DNA of 64,000 bases from Heligmosomoides polygyrus polygyrus (taxonomy: Eukaryota > Nematoda > Chromadorea > Rhabditida > Heligmosomidae). Positions within the stretch are counted from its first letter, which is position 1, and each line of letters opens with the position of its first letter. The notes beneath the pieces are model-generated. The model was not told the DNA's origin. It made no database searches and was given only the letters and a program-made list of their open reading frames with translations. Of this stretch, positions 12,775-24,187 are shown one piece after another. Both the position numbers and the translations under genes were made by a program. The stretch covers positions 51,137,139 to 51,201,138 of the forward strand of contig OX377204.1 of assembly GCA_947396885.1 (NCBI GenBank), written 5' to 3'.

Positions 12775-13140
12775 TTGATTTAATGAAGGTAGCGAAAGGG
12801 TGCAAGCGATTCGGTGACTCAGGAGTGAGCGATGTTGCTTCGTAAGTGAAAGCCCAAATGTACAGTTCCCATGCCGTGTCAAATTTCTGCGTTTTTATGA
12901 GCATTCCTTGCTTGGTATTTATCACCTTCTCAACTTTTTCACAGGCATATATTCCACTTTTGGGTCTCAAATGCATATTCAGTAAGAGCTCTTCATCAAT
13001 TGCCCTCCCTATACCCGAGAATTCCTAATTTGCTGCAGATTTTTGCCAGGGCCCTCGACTAGATAGAGTACGAACCTTTCCAACTATCGGCATGAAGCAG
13101 CGGCCATCAGGAGCCGCACATCCACGGGACAAGAAAGGTT
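12775..13140. repeat. diverged inverted repeat pair, left copy
   Basis: This segment is similar, in opposite orientation, to about 16050-16415. Shared words include GGTGAGCGATG/GAGTGAGCGATG, GTCAAATTTCTGC/GTCGAATTTTTGC, AGTAAGAGCT and CCTCGACTAGAT. Both copies contain an ATGAAGCAGCGGCCATCA start-like sequence leading into short frames that are only partly alike. It may be a repeat or a duplicated pseudogene; no family is recognised. Confidence 0.65.
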
Positions 13141-13639
13141 TCCTATCGTCGTTACCTAGCGATTACCGCACATGCTTAAGGAAGGACGGCCAGTTGTGGC
13201 AAAGGTCCTGTTGTTCTTTCGGCTAGTGGGGTGGGGTAGAAATCGCTGGTAACTGCACCATGCGGTCAGTGCAGGGAACTGTGTCAACGATATCTTTTCT
13301 CTTCCTATGCAACTCCCTCGCACCTACCGTAACGGTAGTCGGAAGAAGTTTCAAAAACGAATATCATATTCATGATCGGCAAGCCTCCTAGGCGAAGTCT
13401 GTAAGAAAGATTTCTCGACCTTTTCTCGACATTTGGGGCCGTGAAAGTGCAAGAGCCACCCATGACGACCATTCTCACATCAAAGTTGACAATTTTCAAA
13501 ATAGATCGGACACTCTTCTAAAGAAGCTTACCGCTTTTGAAAGATAACCGAACATCTCCAAAATAAAAGCGAGCGTTTTTCAGATTAAACTGCAGCCGCT
13601 CCAACACGGTTAGAATAATTTTTTGTATAAGGAAAACTT

Positions 13640-13830
13640 GGGCGCGTGTAGCGCAGTCGGAGGAGGCGCGACTGTCGCGTGCACAGCCGATACCAAGTTC
13701 CTGGTTCGGATTTCTCGCCCAGGCCAACCAAGCCTTCCATCCCTCCGGGGTCGTTGAATTGGTACCAGACTTGTATGGGAAGGATAAAGCGCTGACTCGT
13801 CCATCGGCTGGAATTCACCTGCTGCAACAG
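13640..13830 (+). repeat. SINE family 1, 3'-truncated copy
   Basis: It begins GGGCGCGTGTAGCGCAGTCGG (A box), has the B box GGTTCGGATTTC near 13704, and follows the consensus through CCTTCCATCCCTCCGGGG until about 13820. The 3' half of the full-length copies is absent. Confidence 0.8.
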
Positions 13831-15045
13831 GTGAACACACTGTTTGAAATTTTATAAGACTTCTATTCTTAAAAAATGATAATGTGTTAAATTTTGTTTT
13901 AAAGCGTACAAAAGCAACAATCATATAGTTATTGAAAGAATAGATTGTGCCATGCATTCCACTAGATCGCCGCAAATTTTTTTAACTTAGAAACTTATTC
14001 CCCGCCATTTTCTTACATTTTATTCTCAGTTTCGCTGAAAGTTTTTTTTACACAATGTTATACACCATTAAGAAGGAAATGTTTTGCTCCACCAAAAAGC
14101 CTGTTTCGCCTTTTTCTATTTCGACTTTTGTCAATTTTTATCGGAATGTTAAAGGAGAAGGAGTTAGTGGAAAAGATCATTTTTCTCTTTTCGAACGCTC
14201 CGCTGAAAGTTGACAAAAATTGAAGTGATGAAACAAGTGAAAATATTTTCCGATAAGATATAACATTCTTTTTCGAACGACGAATAACACTGTCCGAAGA
14301 AATAACCATAGAGTAGGAGCTGTTGGTAAAAATAATTTTTGTCTTCCAGAAACTCCACTTCAATGCCCTGAAAATTAACGAAAATTAACATGAACTAAAA
14401 ACACTTAACAAACTTCTTTGTAAAAATAACAATGTGCAAGAAACCTCAAAAGTAAACAGAGAAGAGGAGTTGTCGGCGAAGGTATTTTTTCTTTTTTTGA
14501 CCTTCCATTTTATTGACCTAAAAATGTGAACAAATCGAAGTGTGGAAAAAAGCCAAACAGATTTTTGATGGGGCAAGCCATTTTCCTTCAAACTGTATAT
14601 AACGTTACGCATGAAACCTTCAACAAAGCTCAGAATCAAATGTGAATGATCGGCGAAGACATAGTTTTCAACTTAATGCGTGAATAATAGTGTAAATGCT
14701 GCTTTCTTGAAACAGGGGGAAGGGGGGGGGTGGGAAAGGTGAAGATATGCGTGTTCCTTATAACTGCTCTTGTTGTACCGGGTTACTTTGAGCAAACGGA
14801 ACTTTTTCTTTCAATCGAATAATAATCGCGGAGATCTATTCCTGTACATGGCGCGGCCTCTCCTATTAACACATTGAGTGGTTGCTGCCTCTGCTTTTAT
14901 AAAACATTTAATTCATATTTTTCTTTAAAAAACAAGAGTTTTATAAACTTTCAAACAGCGTGTTTCCTTATTTGGACAGGGGAATCAAAAAATTTCAAAA
15001 GCATACTACATCTTCCTTAAAGAAGAAACTATTCTAAAGGTCTTA
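13831..15045. other. AT-rich stretch, no gene recognised
   Basis: Long minus-strand frames here are rich in Phe, Ser, Lys and Ile, as expected from base composition, and lack motifs. A short poly-G run lies near 14725. No terminal repeats were identified. Confidence 0.4.
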
Positions 15046-15510
15046 CCAGGAAACTATCTCAACGGTAGGTCGAAACGGCCCAAGTGTTGTATCTGGGCTG
15101 AATCGCCTCTCTCTGGGAAACAACAAAACGCAAATATCTCGACCCCAATACAACTCTGCATAGAGTTAGGGATGACGGAAGTTGGGCCGTTGGCGGCGTT
15201 AGCCCTATGCCTGGAGGCGGAAGGCGGACGCAAGTTGCTGGAAACAGCGATGACGAGCGAGCGATGGTGGCACAGTGCGTAGAGGGGCGGCGTAACCCCC
15301 ATAATCACTGTTTCTAGCCAACTTGAGCCCGCCCTCCGCCTGCAGGCATTGGGCTAACGCCTCCAACGGCCCAACTTCCGTCGTCCCTAACTCTGCGCAG
15401 AATTGTATTGGGGTTGAGATATCTGCATTTTCTTGTTTCCCAGAGAGAGGCAATTCTGCCCATATACAACACTTGGACCGTTCCGACCTACCGTTGAGAT
15501 AGTTTCCTGG
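15046..15510. mobile_element. foldback TIR element (PIF/Harbinger-like MITE)
   Basis: Two inverted arms of about 200 bp (15046-15255 and 15300-15510) start and end with CCAGGAAACTATCTCAACGG and its complement. TTA flanks both ends (15043-15045 and 15511-15513), a 3-bp TWA-type duplication typical of PIF/Harbinger elements. The arms differ by scattered substitutions, so the copy is not brand new. The loop is only about 45 bp and carries no transposase. Confidence 0.8.
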
Positions 15511-16049
15511 TTAGAGAGTCTGTAGTATAACGTGAGAGAAGGTTGCTTTAATTTGTAAGATGCCAGCTTGATATCAAAGTGGCAAACCTGCGTAGAAGAG
15601 TAACAGATTTGATTTGAAGAGTGTTCAATTTGATTTGGAAAGGGACCAGTTCGATTTCAAAAACGTGGAATCGATTTGAAAAGTGCCCAATTTGATGAGA
15701 TGGTATAACGTATAATCTCAATTCCAGGACAGCGTACCCCAACTTTTGACCACCTTTTTACCAATACACCTCTCCACCTCCACCTTAAACGAGGAATCCA
15801 TCTGTCTCTAACGATTTTGAAAGGTCGACATGTGCCGTCCAATAGTGCGCAAGAAGATGACTGTGAACTGTTCAAGTGGCCTGCTAGGATTGCATTGGCT
15901 ACCTGCCTGCCACAGTCAATGCCTCCAGCTGTATGCCCTCGAAGGACAGTACAGAAACACCGGACCTCTGCTACAACCGATGCATCTTCCCTGAGCTTGT
16001 GCGGCACATGTCGGGCGAGGACGAATGGACTCTCATTCCTGTGCGCTCG
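15511..16049. other. unassigned stretch with one open frame
   Basis: A 142-codon minus-strand frame (16085-15657) runs through this stretch. It lacks recognisable motifs and a TAA lies in frame directly before its ATG. Direct repeats of a TTTGATTTGAAAAG-like unit lie at 15600-15700. Confidence 0.35.
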
Positions 16050-16415
16050 AGCATCGTGCGACGCTCGTGATGGCCGCTGCTTCATTTATGTCGATAGTTG
16101 AGAAGGCTCGTACTCCATCTAGTCGAGGGCTCTGCGAAAAATCTGCAGCGAGGATTTGTCGTATACACGAGGAGGCAACCGATGAAAAGCTCTTACTGAA
16201 TACGCACTGTAGTGCACTTTGTGCCCACGGAAAGTTGGTCAGATGATATAAATGCGAAGCAAAGAATGATCATCAAAATGCAAAAATTCGACAAGACACG
16301 GGAATCGCACGCCCTGCGCCTCATCTACGAAGCAGCATCGCTCACCCCTGAGCCACCGATCTGCTCTCATCATTTCGCTACCTCTCTCAAACGAACACGT
16401 GCCATATATGCATGC
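16050..16415. repeat. diverged inverted repeat pair, right copy
   Basis: This is the partner of 12775-13140 in opposite orientation, with about 3 kb between the two. Identity looks roughly 70% by eye with several indels. The pair could extrude as a large stem-loop. Confidence 0.65.
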
Positions 16416-17088
16416 GTGCACGTGCTTTTGGTACGTGAGCAACTTCGCAACCCCTCTCCTTCAGTTGAAGGAGTTTACAAAAAAAAAGCCTGTTTTCCTG
16501 CTATTTGAAGGGTGGAGATTCTCGCAGAGGCACTCCTTTTCGCCAGACAAACCTGGGACTATCCCTGAACAGCTGAAAGTGCCTTACGAAATTCTTCTCC
16601 CAACTCTGCTGACGGGTAATGAACCTGCACAATTTTTTCCAAGAGTGCAAACTCGCGGTACAGTACTGGACATGTTCCTCCGTTCATTCGCCGGAAATCC
16701 CGGAAAGGTCAACATAGGCCGCTTTGGAACGGTTCAAAGCGGCCTTTTTTAAATAAATTTTTAAAAGTCAAGCAGTTGTAAAAAGAAACATATATTTGAG
16801 CTCAGCAGCCCAAGCTCTATCTTATGAACTATAGATCTCAGTAGAGTTGAACGATGCATATAGGCCCGACAGAATCAATCGAGTGGGCGCGACAACCTGT
16901 AGAGCGATCGAGCGGCAGCTCGAACAGTAAGCGTTTGGAGAGTTTTATCACAAATTTGCAGCCGCCCTACTCAGGAATTGCTCTACACTGTCCAGCTTGC
17001 ATCTGGAGTACGCCGTGCACAATGCATATTGGATCGAATCTATCAATCGAGTGGGAGCGAGCGCTTGCAAATCGCACGCGCGGCCGTG

Positions 17089-17163
17089 TTCTTCTTCTTC
17101 TTCTTCTTCTTCTTCTTCTTCTTCTTCTTCTTCTTCTTCTTCTTCTTCTTCTTCTTCTTCTTC
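17089..17163. repeat. (TTC)n microsatellite
   Basis: About 25 uninterrupted TTC triplets. On the minus strand this is the (GAA)n tail expected at the 3' end of the adjoining LINE. It creates spurious poly-Ser, poly-Phe and poly-Leu frames. Confidence 0.95.
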
Positions 17164-20100
17164 AGCGTCTGTCCCGCTTCGTAGCGAGGTCCGCTATATG
17201 TCATGACGCCACCTCTCCCGATCCAGCGCTAGATCATGGTGGACACCAGCAACCTTCAAGTCCATATGTAACGTGTCAGACCAGCGCTGCTTCGGACGCC
17301 CTTTAGGCCGCTTTCCTACCACCTCGAACTTAAGGCATATCTTGCGGACGCTGTCTTCTTCTCCGCGCAGAACGTGGCCGTACATCGTAAGCGAGCTTCG
17401 CGCATCTTGTCCGCTATCGGCGCGACACCGAACTTCTGCCGAATGACGTCGTTTCGGATGCGGTCCAGGCGCGTGACTCCAGCCGTCCAGCGCAGCATCT
17501 TCGTCTCCATGACGCTGAGGCGCGTTTCAACCTCCTTGGTCGCAGGCCAACACTCAGCACCGTACATCGCTACCGGCCGGACGACAGTTCTATATATTTT
17601 TGACTTCAAGCGCTCTGGCATCTTCCTATCGCAGAGCACGCCAGTCAACGAGCGCCACTTGGACCAAGCTGCACTCACGAGTGAGTTCACTTAAATCATT
17701 AGATTGTCATCGGATGCTACTGCTGATCCCAGGTACTTAAAAACCGAAGTGCGTGGGAGCTCGATGCCGTTAACCTTGATGGAGCTGGACTCATTAACGT
17801 CAGTCGTTAGATACTCGGTCTTCTTCACGTTCAATCTGACTCCAAAACACTCCAAGCGATCACACCAAGCTTGCACCTCTCGCTCGAGTTCACCTTTATT
17901 TTCGCTAGCGAGCATTACGTCATCAGCATAAAGCAGTGTCCAGGGGACTGGCTTCTGAAGATCTCGTGTAATGGCGTCCATCACGACAACAAAAAGGAGT
18001 GGGGGAAAGCGCAGAACCCTGGTGCACCCCGACAGAGATGGAGAACTCCATCGAGGTTCCGGCTGCAGCTTGAACTCTACTCTTTGGGGAAGAGTAGAGG
18101 ATTTGCACCCACTCTATGAGATCTTCAGGAACTCCATGTCGTCGCAGGGCGTACCATATTACTTCACGCGGTACGCGGTCAAAGGCCATCTCCAAGTCGA
18201 GGAAGGCGATATGCACTGGCTTCTGCTTCTCGCGATGCTTCTCTAACAAGAGGCGGGCGGCATGTATGGCATCAAGCAAAGTGGTGCCACAGCCAGCTAC
18301 GAAACCGCACTGATTACTGAAAGCTGGACGATGTCACGAATTCGACCATCGACAATTCGCTCAAAGATCTTCATGCTGTGCGAGAGCAAGCGAATCGGAC
18401 GGTAATTGGAGCAGTCTGCAGGACTGCCCTTCTTCTTCCAATCGTGCATGGAATCGTCGTGCTTTGGCGCCAACACTCAGGCACCTTCTTCTCCGCCACA
18501 ACCTGGTTAAAGAACTTCGCCAACCACTCAGCAGGGTACCACAGCTTTGACTTCCACAGATCAGCTGCCACGTCGTCGGGCCCAGTCGCTTTGCCTGACC
18601 TCATCTTCCTCAGAGCCGCTTCTGTCTCCTTCACGGTGATCTTGTGTACGGGACCGGGAACAGAAGCCACAGAAGGGATGGCCGGGTGAGAAAATTCCAT
18701 AGTGGAAACTTCCTCGAAGTAATCACGCCATCGCTTCAGCGCCTTTTTGCGGTCTGTCAGAAGATGGCCGCTCTCATCATTGATGCCAAAAAACTTTTCA
18801 ATATCCTCGGTTTGGCGATGGAGGCTTTTAGCAAGTCGGTATAGATACCGCTCACCATCGCGTGACTCGAGCTTCTCGTTGACATCTTCATAATGAGTGG
18901 CTTTTGCAACAGCCACGGCCTTCTTTGCAGCTTTCCTCTCTTCTTGGTACTTCCGCCAGTTATCGGCTGTCTTGTCGCTGAGAAACACGTGATAGAGCGA
19001 CTTCTTCTCTCGAACTTTTGCTTTCACGTCATCTGTTCACAGCCACGCCTGCTTTTCGACCTTGCGTCGTCCAGGCACCGTGATTCCGAGCTCCAACCTT
19101 GCAGCTTCACGTATCGCGTCGGCAGCCTTCTTCCAAGTTTCGTCGACAGTTGTGACTGTCGGTAACCGCACGCGAGAAATCACAGCTGCTTCATTCTCTC
19201 TCATTCGCCACCACTTGATTCTCGCTCGACCTACTTCTGCCTTGGAGGGGCAATCTTTAGGGTGTAGATCAGCGGTCGGTGCTGTGGGGCGACCGTCTCA
19301 TACGGTACGACCTTCGCATCTGTGGCAAGACTTCGGTCGCGATCCTTCACAAGGACGAAATCTATCTGAGACTTGGAGCTCCCACTATAGTATGAGATGA
19401 GGTGGGAGTCGCGTTTACGAAATACGGTGTTTACTATGGTGAGGTTATGCGATTCCGGATATTCAAGGATACGCTCACCATCGGCGTTACGCGACCCGTA
19501 ACCGAATCCACCATGACAGCTGTACCCGTCTTTCGTCGCGCCGACGTGCCCATTAAGGTCACCAGCGACTATGATGACATCTTTCGACGGCACCTCTGCT
19601 GTCCACTCATCAAGCAGGCTCCAGAACTCATCCTTGGCTTGATCGGAGCAGCCAGTCTGCGGAGCATACGCAGAGAAGAAGTGATAGAGTCGCTCCTTAG
19701 CTGCAACAACGATCTTCATCAATCGATCGTCAAAGCGTTCGACGCTTACAATCGAGTCACGAAATCGTCCGGAGACGATGACTCCAACTCCACTGGTGGT
19801 CCTGGACTTCCACATAGAACGGCCTTGAAGCCTCGTCCTATGTCCTTGGACTTGCGGCAGGACCACCTCGTCTCCTGCACCGCACAGAAATCAACTCTTC
19901 TACGCTCCAGTGTTTCAACCAACTCGCACGAGCGGCCCGTCAACGTAAGCACATTCAGCGTTGCTACGCGGGTCCTGCTTACGTTACGGGACTTTCGTAC
20001 TAGCTCAGTTGCCCCCCGATGCCGTCCTCGTATCAGGGACCCTCGCATACTTCTCACACTCGCCGGGCTCTGCGAGTGCGCGTCGGCTCCCGCGGACGCC

Positions 20101-20272
20101 GTAGCACTATCTCGATACTCATGTAACGTCATCAACCATGTGATGTGACATGGGTCTTCGTAGGCCAGCCTGTCATAAGGGCCTGTCGCCTGCATTCGAG
20201 TGTCTGTGCTTAGCTTAGCTCGCAGAGCGAGCAGTTTCCAGTGGCACCACGTGGAGGAACGGACATCGCCAC
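17092..20272 (-). mobile_element. RTE-type non-LTR retrotransposon, near full length
   Basis: The element reads on the minus strand and is flanked by a 17-bp duplication CACGCGCGGCCGTGTTC (17075-17091 and 20273-20289; the last TTC may belong to the tail). Deleting the element plus one duplication restores a left arm that matches the right arm of the host inverted repeat, which confirms the insertion. It has a simple-repeat (GAA)n tail and one coding unit for endonuclease and reverse transcriptase, as in RTE elements. Confidence 0.92.
17194..20195 (-). pseudogene. RTE endonuclease-reverse transcriptase, broken
   Basis: On the minus strand the order is an apurinic-type endonuclease (RVATLNVLTLTG near the start, GDLNGHVG, and a terminal QHRPL), a linker (19027-18371), then RT with FLDLEMAFDRVPR, a YADD catalytic box at about 17935, and the RTE C-terminal domain (GKRPKGRPKQRW). 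Segments lie in at least five different frames: 20195-19746, 19866-19231, 19027-18371, 18279-17923, 17984-17691, 17690-17316 and 17385-17194. Frameshifts and stops show a dead copy. Its product would nick target DNA and reverse transcribe the element RNA. Confidence 0.9.
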
Positions 20273-22269
20273 CACGCGCGGCCGTGTTCGGAGCGCAATA
20301 ACTCTGTTAAGTCCGAATCGTTTCGACTGCACCTCGTGGGTCTTGTAGGCAGTGAAACGATGTAGTAGTACGCCAAAGTGAAACGGTGTAGCTTATGAGT
20401 TACGTAAAGTTACAGGGGCGCGAATATGCAGGTAAGCCTTGTGTGACACGATTTCTTCGGTTTTCAGTCGACTTCTGCAGGAATACGAGAAGACCTAACG
20501 GCCTACAAACGCGTAGGCGAGCAGGACAATTAATGCACTTTATGATGACATGCTCACAACTCCCTAGCTCTCTGAAGTGCCTTAGCCCCATCTGCCAATT
20601 TAGGATGGCGGAAGATAGCGGCTAGAGTTTCTTGAGTTCTTGCATGCCCATATTTGAGTTTTCGACACTCGCAATTGCACTGCCCTGTTCAACGTGAAAA
20701 GCGCTATCAAACGGTTTCAATTTCGGCCGATTTTGGAAACATCGATTTTTTGACAATTTCGCATCGAGGTCGTCGCAGATGGACGATGACGTCATCGAAA
20801 ACCAGTATTTTCGAAATTGGCCAAATTTCCTCGTGCAAGCTTCGTCCAAAATCGTCTAGGCGTTAATTGGGGCGCTGATTATGGATCCGACGTCCGTTTT
20901 TGCAAATTCCGTCGACTTCAGCAGGTTACTTCCCGTTTGAGGGTGGTCGGGTCAGGATCACCGATCACCCTCAGTTATCGGTATGAGCGGTCTCCCGCAG
21001 TAATCGTCCAAATGTACTTAGGCAGCTGGAGAGTTCTGGGCCCGTCACCGTAAAGTACCTTAAGTGCTCTGTTCGCGTACGCATTTTGAGGCCGTTAGTT
21101 CGCCGAGTCTTCTCGCAGTGGTCCACCGAAGTCGGAAGAAAAAAATGCGTCTTAAGCCTCACCTGCATATTCGCGCCGCCGTTTCTTCGTTCATTCACAA
21201 GCTATATCCCTGTTCTTTAGCAAACTGCTAGAACGTTTTACTGGATGTAAAATCGAGAAGTTGCAGCCAGATCGATTCGATCTCCACAGAGTTACTGCGC
21301 TCCGAACACGCCCTTGCGTCCTATTTGGCACAACAGCGGTCGATGTGCGCTCTTATTCGCCCAGATCACAGTTCTCGATAATACTAGTAACACCGTTGAA
21401 ATCAGCAGGAAAGGTTCCATCGAATGGATCAAGCTCGGCCAATTTCCAAAATATTGATTTTCGATGACGTCATCGTCCGTCTGCGACGGTCTGGAGCGGT
21501 CTTGTCCTCGATGCGAAATTGTCAAAAAATCGATGTTTCCAAAATCGGCCGAAATTAATACCACTACTCTGCGTCCTCCTACTGAGGTCAACTGAAATCC
21601 GAAAAAATCGTGTCACACAAGGCTAACCTGCATATTCGCGCCCTTGTAACTTTACTTAATCATAAACTACATCGTTCCACTTTAGCGCGCTACTATATCG
21701 TTTCACTGCCTACAAAACCCACGAGGTGCAGCCGAAACGATTCGGACTTAACAGAGTTATTGCGCTCCGAACACGAGCGTGCGATTTGCCAGCGGTCGCT
21801 CCCACTCGATTGATAGGTTCGATCCTATATGCATTGTGCATGGCGCACTTCAAAGGCTCGCTGGACAGTCTTAGAGCAATTTCTGAGTTGGGCGGCTGCA
21901 AATTTGTGATAAAACTCTCCAAACGCTTACTATTCGAGCTGTCGCTCGATCGCTCTACAGGTTGTCGCGCCCACTCGATTGATTCTGTTGGGCCTAGATG
22001 CATTGTTCAACTCTACTAAAATCTATAGGTCATAAGATAGAGCTTGAGCACCTGAGCTCAAATACATGTTTCTTTGTACAAGTACTTGATTTAAAAAAAT
22101 TATTTAGTAGAAAAGCTGCTTTGGACCGTTCCAAAGCGGCCTATGTTGACCTTTCCAGGATATACGGCGAAAGAACGGAGGAACATGTCCGGTACTGTAC
22201 AAAGCAATTGTAGAGGCCCTTTGACACCTAGAGTTGAGTCTGAGGACCGCGAGGCATCATCAATCCAAC

Positions 22270-22471
22270 TATTAACACCAATGGGGGAGATTAGGACTTA
22301 GCGTCCAAGGAATCGGGGTTCAGTGGTTTTATAGAAACGAGCACGAGATAGACTGGCAGAGAACGTCTTTATCTGAAGACAGTAGCAAGAGTGCCGGGCC
22401 CACCCTTGACTCGGGGCGGGCCGACAAAGGTCGCATCGTGGGCGACGACGATATCGTTGGCGACGACGATA
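22270..22471 (-). repeat. 3' LTR of the BEL element
   Basis: 202 bp, identical to 32384-32585. On the minus strand it starts TATCGTCGTCGCC and ends GGTGTTAATA. It contains two copies of a GGCGACGACGATA-type unit at its 5' end. Confidence 0.95.
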
Positions 22472-22559
22472 TTCCGCCGGCCAAACGAAATACATGTTAA
22501 ACATTCAATTAATCATGACATGACATGCGAAATTCGACGACGATGACCATGATCGACGG

Positions 22560-22760
22560 TGCCCATATGAAGTTGTTGAGCGACCATGATCGATGTTGCC
22601 CATCTGAAGTCGACTGCCCATGAAGTCGATCGGTTGCCCATATTTGTTGAAGTTGTTGAGCGACGACGACGTTGCCCAGCTGAAGTCGACTGCCCATGAA
22701 GTCGACGTCGATCGGTTGCCCATGAGGTCGAGTTCGAGCGTCGTCGTCGTTGCCCATATT
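22560..22760. repeat. imperfect tandem repeats before the 3' LTR
   Basis: Units built on TGAAGTCGACTGCCCATGAA and CGGTTGCCCAT recur (22605-22640 and 22681-22722), with TTGCCCA words throughout. On the minus strand this is the 3' untranslated part of the element. Short frames in it are compositional. Confidence 0.7.
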
Positions 22761-22843
22761 GAGTGAAGTCGAGTAGTAGTCGAACGTTGAACTGCAGCTG
22801 TCGATGAGGGGGGGGGGTTGAAGAAGCTGGAGTTGGAACTCCG

Positions 22844-23413
22844 CTAATTGCGGGGGCGCTTCATGGGATTCCCATTAAAGGCCCGACGCTGGGTGCAAAG
22901 CAGAGAGTTGTGGTCGAGACCACAACCCCCACACTTCACACCACAGACGTCTTGGTGACTGGGCTTCAGACACCTTAGACATAAGAGGAGCCGCGATGCC
23001 TGCGCCGTCCTGGAGACGGAATCAGGGAATCGCGTGCACCTCCCAGTAAAATGCGCGTCCCGATTCTCTTCGACAGAGCAAAAGGCGCAGGCGGATGTCG
23101 GGGCGCTGCGCTCAAGCACAGTTTTGAGCGCCGCTGCATTGGCCCTCGTCAGCTCCTCCATATCCTCGAAGCGGGAGATGATATAGGCGAGTAGCGTTGC
23201 CGAGTCGCACTGGTCGAGGTTGGATAGAGCAGTCTTCATCTCGTTGGTGAATGTCATCATGATGAGTACCGATACGAACCCCCGTGCCTTATATGCGCTT
23301 TTTCGGCCTGCAGTGCTTATCTTTACACCGAATGATTGTCGATTTTGTTCCTCAAGGATATATGAGAGTGGGTGGGAGTTTGCGCTGAGGCCCGATTGAT
23401 AGCATATGTGCAC
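22844..23413 (-). CDS. accessory ORF with three zinc knuckles (Gag nucleocapsid-like)
   Basis: The frame is open for about 189 codons on the minus strand. The first frame codon is GTG; the first good ATG pair lies near 23258. The C-terminal half has three zinc knuckles in a row: CAFC...H....C (CX2CX8HX4C), CLRCLKPSHQDVC (CX2CX4HX3C) and CGGCGLDHNSLLC (CX2CX3HX4C). The element's own Gag has the same three-knuckle order. A role in RNA binding or packaging is therefore likely, but this is inference. It lies 3' of env, where BEL elements normally have only untranslated sequence. It could be a captured fragment of another element's gag. The frame is intact, unlike pol and env. Confidence 0.7.
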   Translation of the reverse strand: MHICYQSGLSANSHPLSYILEEQNRQSFGVKISTAGRKSAYKARGFVSVLIMMTFTNEMKTALSNLDQCDSATLLAYIISRFEDMEELTRANAAALKTVLERSAPTSACAFCSVEENRDAHFTGRCTRFPDSVSRTAQASRLLLCLRCLKPSHQDVCGVKCGGCGLDHNSLLCTQRRAFNGNPMKRPRN

Positions 23414-23574
23414 AGCGAGCCTTTTTTTTGTTGCGATTCACTCGATTGATATGCAGAGCACGCAATAACACTTAAGCATCTCTCCTTGATTATTTTCATT
23501 GCTTAAGGGATACCCGTTGCTTTTCTGTACTCTTCGTGCGCTCTACTACACATGATGAGCGCGTGATGATACCC

Positions 23575-23671
23575 GCGCGATGTACGAAACGCCCGCGGGT
23601 GCAGTCTGCCAGCAGGCGAGGACGATCGCGCTAGTACCAGCGCGATGTACGGAACGCCCGCGGGTGCAGTC
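23575..23671. repeat. 65-bp-spaced direct repeat in the GC tract
   Basis: GCGCGATGTACGRAACGCCC followed by GCGGGTGCAGTC occurs at 23575-23606 and again at 23640-23671 with one mismatch. Confidence 0.85.
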
Positions 23672-23692
23672 CGCCGCATAGCAGCGAGAAGC

Positions 23693-24033
23693 GCCCGCGC
23701 ACGAATTGTTTAGTGCGCGGGCACGTTTGTGCCGCCCGAGCGTGCGTGTGCACGGGCGGCAGATTTTTGGCACCTAGTAGGGGAATTCGCCCGAACGGGA
23801 AAAAAGTGCCACCCGGCTTCCCAGTGGAAGCCGGGTGGCCCGCCCCCTCCGCGCGACTTGGGAGGGGGCGAGGGTGTCAAATATAAATTGACACCGGTGT
23901 CGACCGGAATGGCCACAGACGCTCCAGAACGGGGCGGGGACGGGCTCCGAACTTGAAGCCCGTCCTCACGGGTCTCGCCCTGTACTGGCGAGACCCGTGA
24001 GGCGGCGACAGGGCAAGGGAGAGGCTTTGCCGC
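23693..24033. other. array of strong GC-rich hairpins
   Basis: At least seven perfect or near-perfect stem-loops follow one another: 23693-23722 (10-bp stem), 23731-23760 (8), 23808-23839 (14-bp stem, CAGT loop), 23841-23870 (10), 23873-23895 (8, loop ATATAAA), 23939-23964 (8), 23966-24000 (14-bp stem, 7-nt loop) and a weaker 24001-24033. The tract is much richer in GC than the rest of the element. It lies between env and the accessory ORF on the minus strand. Function is unknown; RNA packaging, translation control or an acquired sequence are all possible. Confidence 0.85.
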
Positions 24034-24187
24034 CTGAGTCGTCCACGGGGACGGACCATGGCTTCGGTGGCCATATTTACACGCATATAGTTCGAATTCA
24101 CTGTAGTTAGATACGTAGGAGGGTGGTTAGTATATGGATGATATGTGTTCCAATATATGTGTATATCATTTAGTGGTGGCCGTGCAT

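Larger units (their letters stand above)
16658..22200. mobile_element. large inverted-repeat (foldback-type) element interrupted by a LINE
   Basis: The left arm begins GTACAGTACTGGACATGTTCC and the right arm ends with the complement of GTACAGTACCGGACATGTTCC. Arm sequence is collinear but inverted over about 0.9-1.1 kb: 16658-17091 plus 20290-20860 against 22200-21420. The left arm is split by the LINE at 17092-20272. The centre (20870-21420) contains a more diverged second inverted copy of the same modules, for example GCATATTCGCGCC at 21170 and 21630. A 12-bp CRE-like palindrome ATGACGTCATCG occurs in both arms. No target duplication is clear at the outer ends, and no transposase is present. 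Confidence 0.75.

Noticed and set aside
16854..17306. Long poly-Leu, poly-Phe and poly-Ser frames on the + strand
   Set aside because: They are produced by the (TTC)n microsatellite, which is open in all three frames. It is the LINE tail.
22560..23671. CRISPR array
   Set aside because: The repeats are few, imperfect and irregularly spaced with no unique spacers of constant length, and the DNA is clearly eukaryotic.
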